Positions 8,763 to 16,932 of a stretch of DNA of 64,000 nt are shown in pieces. The translations under genes were made by a program, and so were the position numbers. The stretch covers positions 124,001 through 188,000 of the forward strand of contig NZ_LR594671.1 in NCBI RefSeq assembly GCF_901827185.1. Direction: 5' to 3'. The stretch's first letter is position 1. Every line of letters begins with the position of its first letter. The notes beneath the pieces were generated by a model that was not told the DNA's origin, made no database searches, and saw nothing but the letters and a program-made list of their open reading frames with translations. Source of the stretch: Variovorax sp. PBL-E5 (lineage in GTDB: Bacteria > Pseudomonadota > Gammaproteobacteria > Burkholderiales > Burkholderiaceae_C).

Positions 8763-9263
8763 TCACCAGGTGCGCGACAGCACCGAGCCGATGGCTCGCT
8801 GCATCAGCGGCTGTGCAGCCCGAAGGTCCACGCCGCGCCGGTCGGAACCGGCGGCCGCCATCTCGAGCGCGAAGGCGCCATCGATGCGCGCGCGGGTGTC
8901 GACGGACAGCGTCTCCGGGTCGACGCCCGCGGCGGCGACGCAGGCATGAAACGCCGCGCTATCGCCCTCGGCCAACAGCAGAATGCGCGAAAGAAAACTC
9001 AGGCCGGACATCGCGGTGCGGCTGATCTCGGCCGCCGAAACGACGGTCTCGATCTCCTGCCGCGTGAGTGCGCGCGGATTGCCAAGATCGTGCCCGAGCG
9101 CCTGCAGCACCGCATGCGCGACCGCGCTGCCGAACGCCGGGCACAGCATGCCCAGCAAGGCCTGCGTCGTGGCGCCGGATGGCCATCCGGCCCCTGCGCG
9201 CGGCGGCCGCGCCACGCCCGGCCCGGCAGGGGCGGCCGCGGAGTTGTGAAGAGAAGTCATCAT
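8763..9263 (-). CDS. Hypothetical protein under a candidate T3SS promoter
   Basis: 166 residues, family not recognised. The first ~30 residues are Ala/Pro/Gly-rich and probably disordered (SAAAPAGPGVARPPRAG), an N-terminus compatible with a secreted substrate. The rest is helical (LTRQEIETVVSAAEISRTAM; SFLSRILLLAEGDSAAFHAC). It is convergent with the sigma gene, 24 bases apart, and lies at the edge of the T3SS locus. A one-mismatch copy of the shared promoter element is at 9338-9365, 75 bases upstream. Two adjacent ATGs (9263, 9260) could start it. It may be an effector, a regulator or an apparatus accessory. Confidence 0.6.
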   Translation of the reverse strand: MMTSLHNSAAAPAGPGVARPPRAGAGWPSGATTQALLGMLCPAFGSAVAHAVLQALGHDLGNPRALTRQEIETVVSAAEISRTAMSGLSFLSRILLLAEGDSAAFHACVAAAGVDPETLSVDTRARIDGAFALEMAAAGSDRRGVDLRAAQPLMQRAIGSVLSRTW

Positions 9264-9337
9264 GAGGTGCCGATGCAGCTGCGAAGCGAAGCCTTGTCTC
9301 GAATGCGGGCCCAGGTGCGGCCGCGCCGATGCCGACA

Positions 9338-9365
9338 TGAGTAACACCCACGTCGAAGAAGTTCG
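9338..9365 (-). promoter_or_regulatory. Candidate ECF/hrp-box-like promoter, one mismatch
   Basis: On the minus strand: CGAACT, 15 bases, TTACTCA. It matches the GGAACN-N15-TTACNNA element found before the effector genes except for the first base. It is 75 bases upstream of the unknown gene at 9263 and inside the T3SS locus beside the sigma gene. Weaker evidence than the three exact copies. Confidence 0.5.
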
Positions 9366-9370
9366 CCGGC

Positions 9371-10411
9371 TCAGGCCTCGCGGCCGGTGTTCAACGGATA
9401 GCCCGCCTCGCGCCATGCCTTCATGCCGCCATCGAGCGCGACCGCATGCAGGAAGCCCATGTCGCGCAAGGTCGATGCGGCCAGGGTCGAGATGTAGCCG
9501 AGCTCGCAGCAGGTGAGGATGCGCCGCGTGGGATCGGGCAGGTCCTGGTTGACGCGCAGTTCGAGCTGGCCGCGCGGCAGCAATCGCGCGCCGGGCACGT
9601 GGCCGGCCTCGTAGGCATCGCGCTCGCGCACGTCGAGCACGATCAGGTTGTCCTCCCGCGCCTCGACGCGCGCCTTGAGTTCGACCAGCGACATGAAAGG
9701 CACGGCGGCCGTCGCCTCGGCGAGCAATCGCGCCACGGTCTTGCCGCCGCTCATGTTCGTGCGCAGCGCCTCGGTGACGTGTGTCGGCATGGTCAGGCTG
9801 AGGCTGCGCATCATCTCGACGAAGGCCTCGCGCTCGCGCTTCTGCAGCCGCGGGTTCGTCGCGATCTCGTCCGCGATGGTCGAGTGCGTGCGTCCCTTGT
9901 AGTCGTGCGCCGGATTGACCTTGAGCGAGGGGTCGAGCGTCAGCACGCGGTTGAACAGGCTGTCGTAGAGCGCCTCCGGGTCGCCGCTCGGCAGGTCGGT
10001 GCGGCCGGTGCCGCCGATCAGCAGGGTGTCGCCGGTGAAGAGGCGGTCTTCGACCTGCAGGCACATCGAATCGGCCGTGTGGCCCGGCGTGTGGATGACC
10101 TGCAGCCGCAGCTTGCCCAGCACCACCATCTCGCCGTCGCCCAGGCGCATGTCGACGAAGGGCGCCGGGCTCGCGCGGTGCATGACGACCGGCACCTTCA
10201 TCTGCTGCGCCAGTGCCTTGGTCGCCGAGAAATGATCGGCATGCGTGTGCGTGTCGATCAGGTAGCGGATGCGCACGCCCTCCTGGGCAGCGAGCGCGAG
10301 GTAGTGGTCGATCTGGCTGAGCTCCGGATCGATGAGTGCGGCCGCGCGGGTCTCGCCGCAGCCGACGAGGTAGGACTGGCAGCCGCCGGTTGCGATCTGC
10401 ACGAAGATCAT
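9371..10411 (-). CDS. MBL-fold hydrolase fused to a rhodanese domain (persulfide dioxygenase-like)
   Basis: 346 residues. Residues 1-~235 are a metallo-beta-lactamase fold of the ETHE1/glyoxalase-II group: metal motif THTHADH, then HTPGHTADSM, FTGDTLLIGGTGRTD and NPAHDYKGR. Residues ~245-345 form a rhodanese domain with the active-site loop ILTCCELGYIS. Such fusions are known for proteins that oxidise or transfer sulfane sulfur. It probably converts glutathione persulfide to sulfite or passes sulfur in the cytoplasm. It lies 32 bases downstream of the peroxiredoxin gene on the same strand, so both may respond to sulfur or oxidative stress. Confidence 0.85.
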   Translation of the reverse strand: MIFVQIATGGCQSYLVGCGETRAAALIDPELSQIDHYLALAAQEGVRIRYLIDTHTHADHFSATKALAQQMKVPVVMHRASPAPFVDMRLGDGEMVVLGKLRLQVIHTPGHTADSMCLQVEDRLFTGDTLLIGGTGRTDLPSGDPEALYDSLFNRVLTLDPSLKVNPAHDYKGRTHSTIADEIATNPRLQKREREAFVEMMRSLSLTMPTHVTEALRTNMSGGKTVARLLAEATAAVPFMSLVELKARVEAREDNLIVLDVRERDAYEAGHVPGARLLPRGQLELRVNQDLPDPTRRILTCCELGYISTLAASTLRDMGFLHAVALDGGMKAWREAGYPLNTGREA

Positions 10412-10443
10412 GCGTGGCTCCCGTGGGCTGCCGCCGGTGGGGC

Positions 10444-11103
10444 TCAGCCCGGCTGCTTGGTCACGCGCAGATAGGGCTTGGGCGACTTCCAGCCCGCGGG
10501 GAACAGCTTCTTGGCGTCCTCGTCCGACACCGAGCCGGCGATGATCACGTCCTCGCCGTTCTTCCAGTTGGCCGGCGTCGCGACCTTGTGCGCCGCGGTC
10601 AGCTGCATCGAATCGACCACGCGCAGGATCTCGTCGAAGTTGCGCCCGGTGGTCATCGGGTAGGTCAGCATCAGCTTGATGCGCTTGTCGGGACCGATGA
10701 CGAAGACCGATCGCACCGTCGCGTTGGTGGCCGCGGTGCGGCCCTCGGAGCTGCCCGGCTCCTCGGCCGGAAGCATGTTGTAGAGCTTGGCGACCGCGAG
10801 GTCGGTGTCGCCGATCATCGGGTACTTCGGCAGGTAGCCCTGCGTTTCCTCGATGTCCTTGGCCCAGCGATCGTGCGCATCGACCGGGTCGACACTCAGG
10901 CCGATCAGCTTGGTGTTGCGCTTGGTGAATTCGGGCTCGATCTTCGCCATGTAGCCCAGCTCGGTGGTGCACACCGGCGTGAAGTCCTTGGGATGCGAGA
11001 ACAGGATGGCCCACTTGTCGCCGATCCATTCGTGGAAGCGGATCGGTCCCTGGGTCGTGTTGGCGGTGAAGTCGGGTGCGAGATCGTTGATGCGCAGGGA
11101 CAT
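10444..11103 (-). CDS. 1-Cys peroxiredoxin (Prx6 family)
   Basis: 219 residues, full length for the Prx6 group. The peroxidatic Cys is in HPKDFTPVCTTELG; Arg in TNATVRSVFVIGPD and the long C-terminal dimerisation domain (WKNGEDVIIAGSVSDEDAKK) are typical. No resolving Cys is seen, hence 1-Cys. It reduces hydrogen peroxide and organic peroxides in the cytoplasm. An AAGGAG RBS lies five bases before the ATG. It is co-directional with, and upstream of, the MBL-rhodanese gene. Confidence 0.92.
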   Translation of the reverse strand: MSLRINDLAPDFTANTTQGPIRFHEWIGDKWAILFSHPKDFTPVCTTELGYMAKIEPEFTKRNTKLIGLSVDPVDAHDRWAKDIEETQGYLPKYPMIGDTDLAVAKLYNMLPAEEPGSSEGRTAATNATVRSVFVIGPDKRIKLMLTYPMTTGRNFDEILRVVDSMQLTAAHKVATPANWKNGEDVIIAGSVSDEDAKKLFPAGWKSPKPYLRVTKQPG

Positions 11104-11246
11104 GGTGGCTCCTTAAGGATGAAAGATGGACATCCGCCGCATGCCAGCGGCCGCGGCAGCTAGCCGGAAAGTACACCACGATCCGCGCATCCGGACAATA
11201 TTTTCCCGGATTGAAAAAGTGCAATGCGGGGCGTTACGCTGGGCGC

Positions 11247-13250
11247 GTGACACCTACGCCCGCTCCCGCCTTCATCCCCCTGATCCGCCTTTACCAGGAC
11301 TGGCTGCGCGATACGCGCGGCCTGGCCTTCGATTCCTACGATGCGCTGTGGCGCTGGTCGGTCACCGACCAGCCCGCTTTCTGGCAGAGCATCTGGGACT
11401 ACAACGGCATGCGGTCGCCGACGCCGGCCGATGCAGTGCTGGCCGACGCGCACATGCCCGGCACGCGCTGGTTTCCGGGCGCCCAGGTCAACTATGCGCG
11501 CGAGGTGCTGCGCCACGCGAATGCGGCGCATGCGGCGGGCATGCCGGCCATCGTCAGCGAGAACGAGCTCGGCCAGGTGCGCGAACTCGCGTGGCCCGAA
11601 TTGCGGCGGCAGGTCGCGGCCTTCGCGCTGACGCTGCGCCGGCTGGGCGTGGCGCGCGGCGACCGCGTGGCCGCCTACCTGCCCAACGTGCCGGAAACGA
11701 TGATCGCCTTCCTCGCCTGTTCGAGCATCGGCGCCGTGTGGAGCGTGTGTGCGCCCGACATGGGCACCGCCGCGGTGGTGGACCGCTTCCGACAGATCGA
11801 GCCGAAGGTGCTGATCGCGGCCGACGGCGTGCACTACGGCGGCAAGCCGCTCGACCGCAGCGGCGTGCTGGCGCAATTGCGTGCGGCGCTGCCCAGCGTC
11901 CGGAAGCTGGTGTTGCTGAAGACGCCGCATGCCGCCGAGCCGGTCGCCGCCGATATCGACTGGGTCGCGGCCGTGGCGCAGAAAGATGCCGAGACCGCCG
12001 CATTCGAACCCGAATGGCTGCCTTTCGACCATCCGATGTGGGTGCTCTATTCGAGCGGCACCACCGGCCTGCCCAAGCCGATCGTGCACGGGCAGGGCGG
12101 CGTCATCCTCAACATGTATGCCTGTGGGCTGCACAACGACATCGGTGCCAGCTACACGGCCAACAACCATGGCGAGCGCTACCACTGGTACAGCTCGACC
12201 GGCTGGGTGATGTGGAACTCCCAGCTCGCGGGCCTGGCCATCGGCGCGACCATTTGCCTCTACGACGGCAACCCGGCCGGCAGCAAGGACAGGCCCGACT
12301 GGGGCGTGCTGTGGCGCTTCGTCGCGCGGCACCGCGTGACCTTCTTCGGCGCCGGCGCGGCCTACTTCGCGAACTGCATGAAAAGCGGTCTCGACCTGGA
12401 GGCCTGCGGAGACCTGTCGCGCGTGCGTGCGCTCGGCAGCACCGGCTCACCCCTGCCCGAAGACGTGCAGCGCTGGGGCACGGCGCAATTGCGTGCGGCC
12501 CGGCCAGCGAGCGAAGTCTGGTGGTGCAACATTTCGGGCGGCACGGATTTTTGCGGCGCCTTCGTCGGCGGCAACCGCGAACTGCCCGAGGTGCCGGGCC
12601 AGATGCAATGCCGCCAGCTCGGCGCCTCGGTCGAGGCCTGGAACGAGCAAGGCCGGCCGGTGATCGGCGAGGTCGGCGAACTGGTCTGCACCCGGCCCAT
12701 CCCGTCGATGCCGCTCTACTTCTGGGGCGACGAGGGCAACGCGCGCTATCTCTCCAGCTACTTCGACACCTACCCCGGCGTCTGGCGCCACGGCGACTGG
12801 CTCAAGGTCGGCGAGGACGGCGGCTGCATCATCTACGGCCGCAGCGACGCCACCATCAACCGCCAGGGCCTGCGCATGGGCACCAGCGAGATCTACAGCG
12901 CCGTCGAAGGCCTGCCCGAGGTGCTCGACTCGATGGTGGTCGATCTCGAGTACCTGGGCCGCGACAGCTACATGCCGCTGTTCGTCGTGCTGCGCCAGGG
13001 CGTCGCGCTGGACGACGCGATGCGCGGCAAGATCAACGACGCGATCAAGACCTCGCTGTCGCCGCGCTTCGTGCCCAACGACATTTTCCAGGTGGCCGAG
13101 ATTCCGCGCACGCTCTCGGGCAAGAAGCAGGAGCTGCCGATCAAGAAGCTGCTGCTCGGCCAGCCGATCGAGAAGGTCGTGAACCGCGAGGCGATGGCGA
13201 ATCCGGCCAGCCTCGACTGGTACATCGCGTTCGCTGCGCGCCGCGCGTAG
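11247..13250 (+). CDS. aacS: Acetoacetate-CoA ligase
   Basis: About 667 residues, ANL superfamily. Adenylation motif YSSGTTGLPKPIVHGQGG, WYSSTGWVMWNSQLAGL, the GRSDATINRQGLRMGTSEIY hinge and the catalytic Lys in RTLSGKKQELPIKKLL are present. The family hallmark is YDALWRWSVTDQPAFWQSIW near the N-terminus. It activates acetoacetate to acetoacetyl-CoA with ATP, feeding ketone bodies or PHB-cycle carbon into metabolism. There is no ATG at the right place: GTG 11247 gives the usual length, and TTG 11211 would add 12 residues. Confidence 0.9.
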   Translation: MTPTPAPAFIPLIRLYQDWLRDTRGLAFDSYDALWRWSVTDQPAFWQSIWDYNGMRSPTPADAVLADAHMPGTRWFPGAQVNYAREVLRHANAAHAAGMPAIVSENELGQVRELAWPELRRQVAAFALTLRRLGVARGDRVAAYLPNVPETMIAFLACSSIGAVWSVCAPDMGTAAVVDRFRQIEPKVLIAADGVHYGGKPLDRSGVLAQLRAALPSVRKLVLLKTPHAAEPVAADIDWVAAVAQKDAETAAFEPEWLPFDHPMWVLYSSGTTGLPKPIVHGQGGVILNMYACGLHNDIGASYTANNHGERYHWYSSTGWVMWNSQLAGLAIGATICLYDGNPAGSKDRPDWGVLWRFVARHRVTFFGAGAAYFANCMKSGLDLEACGDLSRVRALGSTGSPLPEDVQRWGTAQLRAARPASEVWWCNISGGTDFCGAFVGGNRELPEVPGQMQCRQLGASVEAWNEQGRPVIGEVGELVCTRPIPSMPLYFWGDEGNARYLSSYFDTYPGVWRHGDWLKVGEDGGCIIYGRSDATINRQGLRMGTSEIYSAVEGLPEVLDSMVVDLEYLGRDSYMPLFVVLRQGVALDDAMRGKINDAIKTSLSPRFVPNDIFQVAEIPRTLSGKKQELPIKKLLLGQPIEKVVNREAMANPASLDWYIAFAARRA

Positions 13251-13296
13251 TCCGCCGGGCCTCGGGCCTGCGCGGGCTCCTGCCTCCCGTGCGCGC

Positions 13297-14010
13297 TCAG
13301 ACCCCGCCCTGCATCGCGATCGGCGGCGTGCAGGCCGGTGTCCTGCACGGTGCGGCCTGTCGCCGCCGCAGATCGCGCAGCATGCCGCTGCGTGTGTAGG
13401 GCAAGCTGTGTCCGGAGAGCAGGAGCGAGAACTTCGTCACCATCGCGTGGGTCCTCGAGACGGGTGCGTGAACGGGCATCAGCATCAGCCACAGCGCCAC
13501 CACGGCGGGGACGAGCGGGCTGACCGGCCCGGTGGACGGCAGATCCTCCCAGTTCAGCGCCATGGCGCTGGCGATGCCGCCCACCATCAGTCCGGCCAGC
13601 ACCTCCGACACCGAATGCGCGCCGACCACCACCCGCGAGACGCCGATCAGCAGCGCCAGCCCGAAGCCGGCCGCCACGGCGAGAGGGCGGCCCGCCCGCG
13701 ATGCGGAAGGTGCCAGCGTGCCCAGCAGCAACGGATAGACGGCGGCGGCCAGCATGGCATGTCCCGAGATGCCGGTGAAATTCAGTTCGGGCCAGCCGAT
13801 GCCCCAGCCGATGAACGCCACCTTGCTGGCGGCCGTCACCAGAATGGCAACGGCCAGCGACGCGATCCACCAGATCGCGAGCGCGCGCGCATCGGCCTGT
13901 CGCAGCAGCCCCAGCGTCGTCAGCAGCGCAGCCGGCAGCAGGATCTGCGCCTCTCCGAGACGCGTCAGCAGATGCCAGAAGTAATGAAGGGAACCCAGCG
14001 CACCGAGCAC
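13297..14010 (-). CDS. PAP2-family membrane phosphatase
   Basis: 237 residues with about six membrane helices. The second phosphatase motif is visible as FTGISGHAMLAAAVYP (SGH) and the third as GVSRVVVGAHSVSEVLAG (SR-x5-H-x3-D/E). The first motif (KxxxxxxRP) is not clear; SKVAFIGWGIGWPELNF occupies its place. Such proteins dephosphorylate lipid phosphates or undecaprenyl pyrophosphate at the periplasmic face. The last ~45 residues are basic and cytoplasmic. It is convergent with aacS. Confidence 0.75.
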   Translation of the reverse strand: MLGALGSLHYFWHLLTRLGEAQILLPAALLTTLGLLRQADARALAIWWIASLAVAILVTAASKVAFIGWGIGWPELNFTGISGHAMLAAAVYPLLLGTLAPSASRAGRPLAVAAGFGLALLIGVSRVVVGAHSVSEVLAGLMVGGIASAMALNWEDLPSTGPVSPLVPAVVALWLMLMPVHAPVSRTHAMVTKFSLLLSGHSLPYTRSGMLRDLRRRQAAPCRTPACTPPIAMQGGV

Positions 14011-14054
14011 GATTCAGCGGCCTTTGTCATCGAGCGCCGGCGTCGCCCGCCGCA

Positions 14055-14207
14055 TCAACGGAAGAACATGCCGAGACCGGCCAGGAGCATGAGAACCGCC
14101 AGCGTGATCAGCGTCAGCGCCATCCAGCGCGTGGCGACCGCCCGCGCCAGCGGCCGGTCGTTCCTGAAGTTCCTGAGACGGTGCGCTCTGCGAGACATGC
14201 GTGGCAT
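14055..14207 (-). CDS. Small single-span membrane protein
   Basis: 50 residues: a very basic head (MPRMSRRAHRLRNFRNDRPL) followed by one hydrophobic helix (WMALTLITLAVLMLLAGLGMFF) at the very end. The frame is open to 14291, but a start at 14207 or 14198 gives a sensible positive-inside topology. No clear RBS was found, so existence and start are uncertain. Its function is unknown. It follows the divergent lipoprotein gene region and precedes the PAP2 gene on the same strand. Confidence 0.4.
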   Translation of the reverse strand: MPRMSRRAHRLRNFRNDRPLARAVATRWMALTLITLAVLMLLAGLGMFFR

Positions 14208-14373
14208 GTGCGCGACTTTGCGTCCAGGCGGCTGATCGGGCACTGACGAGGAGGCATGGGGAAAAATGCCACGGCCCAGCCGCCGGTGCATGCACGCGTG
14301 CGATGACTTCGCCCATAGGTAACAACATGTGTGGTTGAATGTCGGCCGGGTCGAGATTCAAACAGGAGAAGCC

Positions 14374-15045
14374 ATGAGGCAATCGGTGGGCATTGCATGC
14401 ATCGTCATGCTCGTCGGCGGATGCGCGACGAGACCGGCGACAGGGCCGGGTTCCGGCGTCGGAGCGGACTATGTGCCCATGGTCGAAACACCCGCCGTGG
14501 CGCCCACGGCGTACGACGACGACGTCGCCAAATGCCAGGCCAGCGCGCGCAGCATTCCCTTCCGGGCGGACGAGCACAACGAGGCGCTGGCCGTGCTGGA
14601 TACCGCGGTGATCGGGACGGTCGTCTCGACCGGCCTGGGCATCTACACCGTGATCGCGACCGGATGGACCGGCGGCGCCATGGGAGGCTTCGGCTACTGG
14701 ATGTACTCGCCGCAACGCGCCACATGGCGAGCCAAGCAGGAAACCTCCATCGCGAACTGCATGGCGCGCAAGGGCTATGTGAACACCGATCCCTCCGTGA
14801 AGGTCACATGGATCCCGCCGTCGCAGAGGTCCCTCGCGCCGCCGCGGGCCACCGGCGTCGACACCTACAACGCCGAGAAGCTGGTCAAGTCGCAACGCTG
14901 CGGCATCGCGCCGCTCGCGGCCCTGGTGGCCAAGGGCCCGGGCTTCGAGCGCTACAGCGTCGCCTGCGCCAATGGCCAGGTCGTGCCGGTGCGCTGCGAG
15001 TTCGGCAACTGCCGGATCAGCCAGACCGTGGCGACTGCACGCTGA
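14374..15045 (+). CDS. Predicted outer-membrane lipoprotein with glycine-zipper segment
   Basis: 223 residues. Signal peptide with lipobox LVGGCATR (Cys ~17). The middle has a hydrophobic, glycine-rich segment (VIGTVVSTGLGIYTVIATGWTGGAMGGFGYWM) reminiscent of glycine-zipper lipoproteins. Four further Cys residues occur, two of them near the C-terminus (VRCEFGNCRIS). ATG 14374 is preceded by AGGAG (14364-14368). Its function is unknown; the product is likely anchored in the outer membrane. Confidence 0.65.
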   Translation: MRQSVGIACIVMLVGGCATRPATGPGSGVGADYVPMVETPAVAPTAYDDDVAKCQASARSIPFRADEHNEALAVLDTAVIGTVVSTGLGIYTVIATGWTGGAMGGFGYWMYSPQRATWRAKQETSIANCMARKGYVNTDPSVKVTWIPPSQRSLAPPRATGVDTYNAEKLVKSQRCGIAPLAALVAKGPGFERYSVACANGQVVPVRCEFGNCRISQTVATAR

Positions 15046-15065
15046 GCATTGCCATCCGCAACCCC

Positions 15066-15332
15066 ATGGCGACCGAGTCCAACCGACAAGACGAATTGAA
15101 GAAGATGGTGCTGTGCGCCAGTTGCGCAGGCATCCAGCGCAACTGGCGCCGCGCGCCCGGGCATGCCGAGCTCGTGCAGCTGTCCAGCCGCAAGGTGGAG
15201 CGCAGCGATGGCGAGCACGGCGGCCACACCATCAACGTCACGAGCTACCGGTGCGATGCCTGCGGCACGCGCTGGGAATACGAAAACGACAAGACGAACC
15301 AGCAAGCGGGCTGGTCGGTCGTCGGCCGCTAG
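15066..15332 (+). CDS. Small zinc-ribbon protein
   Basis: 88 residues with two CxxC knuckles, LCASCAG near residue 17 and YRCDACGTRW near residue 64, spaced as in a treble-clef or ribbon zinc site. The rest is polar, and the C-terminal half reads as beta strands (INVTSYRCDACGTRWEYEND). It starts 21 bases after the lipoprotein stop, so it may share its transcript. A nucleic-acid or protein-binding role is possible but not shown. Confidence 0.6.
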   Translation: MATESNRQDELKKMVLCASCAGIQRNWRRAPGHAELVQLSSRKVERSDGEHGGHTINVTSYRCDACGTRWEYENDKTNQQAGWSVVGR

Positions 15333-15382
15333 GCGCCGAGACGCCGATCGATCCCGAGGACATGGCCGGGGTTCGCCGCGCA

Positions 15383-15412
15383 TTGACATGCAAGTATTTG
15401 CTTGCATATACT
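15383..15412 (+). promoter_or_regulatory. Sigma-70 promoter overlapped by an ArsR-type operator
   Basis: TTGACA (15383-15388), 18 bases, TATACT (15407-15412): a near-consensus promoter 24 bases before the arsR-like start. The spacer contains a perfect inverted repeat ATGCAAG-N6-CTTGCAT (15388-15407), ideally placed for autorepression by the ArsR-family product of the next gene. Confidence 0.7.
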
Positions 15413-15435
15413 GAACCCGTGCCGACAATCACCGC

Positions 15436-15762
15436 ATGGACGACACCGACCTGCTCTTCAAGGCGCTGGCAGATCCCAGCCGACGCAAGCTCCTGGACTC
15501 GCTGCATGCGAGCGACGGACAAACGTTGAGCGAACTGTGCGAGCACCTGGACATGACGCGCCAGGCGGTGACGCAGCACCTGGGCCTGCTCGAGGCGGCA
15601 GGCCTGGTCGCGATCACCTGGCGCGGCCGCGAGAAGCTGCACTTCCTCAACACGGTGCCGCTGCACGAGATCTACATGCGCTGGGTCCGCAAGTTCGACA
15701 AGCCTCGCCTCGAGGCCTTGCATGCCCTGAAACGAAACCTGGAAGGCAAACGCCATGAATGA
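15436..15762 (+). CDS. ArsR-family repressor (HTH_20 type, paired with AHSA1 gene)
   Basis: 108 residues, winged helix: LADPSRRKLLDSLHASDG at the N-terminus and the recognition region HLDMTRQAVTQHLGLLEAAG. No metal-binding CxC motif is seen, as usual for the subgroup paired with AHSA1/SRPBCC genes. It overlaps the next gene by 8 bases, so the two are translationally coupled. It probably binds the inverted repeat in its own promoter (15388-15407). The inducer is unknown. Confidence 0.88.
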   Translation: MDDTDLLFKALADPSRRKLLDSLHASDGQTLSELCEHLDMTRQAVTQHLGLLEAAGLVAITWRGREKLHFLNTVPLHEIYMRWVRKFDKPRLEALHALKRNLEGKRHE

Positions 15763-16198
15763 TTCGACCTTCGTCTACGTCACCTACATCCGTACGACGC
15801 CCGAGGAACTGTGGGCCGCGCTCACCAGCCCGGAGTTCACGAAACAGTACTGGTTCGGCGTCGAGGCCCGCTCCGAATGGAAGCCGGGTTCGTCCTGGCA
15901 ACTCGTGTTTCCCGATGGCCGCATCGCCGACACGGGCGAGATCGTCGAGGCCGACGCGCCGCGGCGCCTCGTCATCAAGTGGCGCAACGAATTCAAGCCG
16001 GAGATGAAGGCCGAGGGCTGGTCGCGCTGCACGATGGCGCTGGAGCGGGCGGACGGCGCGGTCAAGCTGACCATCACGCACAGCATCGAACGGGAAGGCT
16101 CGAAATTCATCGAGGCCGTTTCCGGCGGCTGGCCGCGCATACTTTCCAATCTCAAATCGCTGCTGGAAACGGGCACCCTGGCTTTCGCAGCGGCATAG
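15755..16198 (+). CDS. SRPBCC / AHSA1-family protein
   Basis: 147 residues with the START-like fold of the AHSA1 group: VYVTYIRTTPEELWAALTSPEFTKQYW at the start, SRCTMALERADGAVKLTITH in the middle, and the long C-terminal helix SGGWPRILSNLKSLLETG. The family binds hydrophobic ligands or acts as a small hydrolase-like protein. It is co-transcribed with the ArsR-type gene, a conserved pairing in many bacteria. Confidence 0.87.
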   Translation: MNDSTFVYVTYIRTTPEELWAALTSPEFTKQYWFGVEARSEWKPGSSWQLVFPDGRIADTGEIVEADAPRRLVIKWRNEFKPEMKAEGWSRCTMALERADGAVKLTITHSIEREGSKFIEAVSGGWPRILSNLKSLLETGTLAFAAA

Positions 16199-16339
16199 GC
16201 TGCGCCGGCGCCTCGGTGGGCGTGCTTCGGGCGAACCGACTACAGCAGCCGATGCGGATTCGCCCTAGGATCCGGGCGCGAATCTCGCCTCATTCCGTTG
16301 AAGTCACCGGATCGCCGCCGCGGTCCACCAGGAGCCCCC

Positions 16340-16927
16340 ATGCCTCGTCTTCGCCTGAACCCTGTTGTCCGGTCCGCCCTTCTGCCGATCTCTGTGGTCG
16401 CCCTCGCGGGCCTCGTGGCAGCCTGCACCGTCATGCCGCCCGGCACTACCGCAACGGGCATGCGCGCAACCTCCAGCGCCTTTGCGGACAACGGCCGCAT
16501 TCCGGCGGAGCACGCCGGCCTCGGTGACTGCGGCGGCAGGAACGTCTCGCTGCCGGTGGCCTGGAGCCGCCTGCCCGCCAAGGTGCAATCGGTCGCCGTG
16601 CTGCTCTCGGACCCGGACGGCGCGAATGGCCTCGGCGTGTCGCACTGGGTGGCCTACAACATCCCGGCCGGACGCGGCGAACTCAAGGCGGGCGAGGCCG
16701 AGGCGGCTGCCGGCTTCACCATCGGACCGAACGTCGCGGGCGCCGCGGCCTATCGCGGCATGTGCCCGCCGGCCGGCGATCTGCCGCACCACTACACCTT
16801 GACCGTGGTCGCTTCCGATCTCGCGCCCGGTGCGTTGCCGGCCGGTTTGACGCGCGATGCCTTGTTTGCCGCGCTCAAGGGCCATGCGCTGGGCGGGCAG
16901 AGCGTCGTCGGCCTCTATGGCCGCTGA
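16340..16927 (+). CDS. PEBP-family (YbhB/Raf kinase inhibitor-like) protein, exported
   Basis: 195 residues. The N-terminus has a membrane/lipobox-like leader (SVVALAGLVAACTVMPPG), so it is probably a lipoprotein. The PEBP fold follows: NGRIPAEHAGLGDCGGRNVS, SDPDGANGLGVSHWVAYNIP and HHYTLTVVASD, with the usual DPD and GxxHW ligand-pocket residues. Start ATG 16340 has GGAG (16331-16334) five bases upstream. The bacterial role of this family is poorly defined. Confidence 0.85.
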   Translation: MPRLRLNPVVRSALLPISVVALAGLVAACTVMPPGTTATGMRATSSAFADNGRIPAEHAGLGDCGGRNVSLPVAWSRLPAKVQSVAVLLSDPDGANGLGVSHWVAYNIPAGRGELKAGEAEAAAGFTIGPNVAGAAAYRGMCPPAGDLPHHYTLTVVASDLAPGALPAGLTRDALFAALKGHALGGQSVVGLYGR

Positions 16928-16932
16928 CGGCC

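Noticed and set aside
2660..9370. PIP boxes (TTCGB-N15-TTCGB) of the HrpB/HrpX type
   Set aside because: I looked upstream of the T3SS genes and effectors and found no convincing pair; the GGAAC element fits better.
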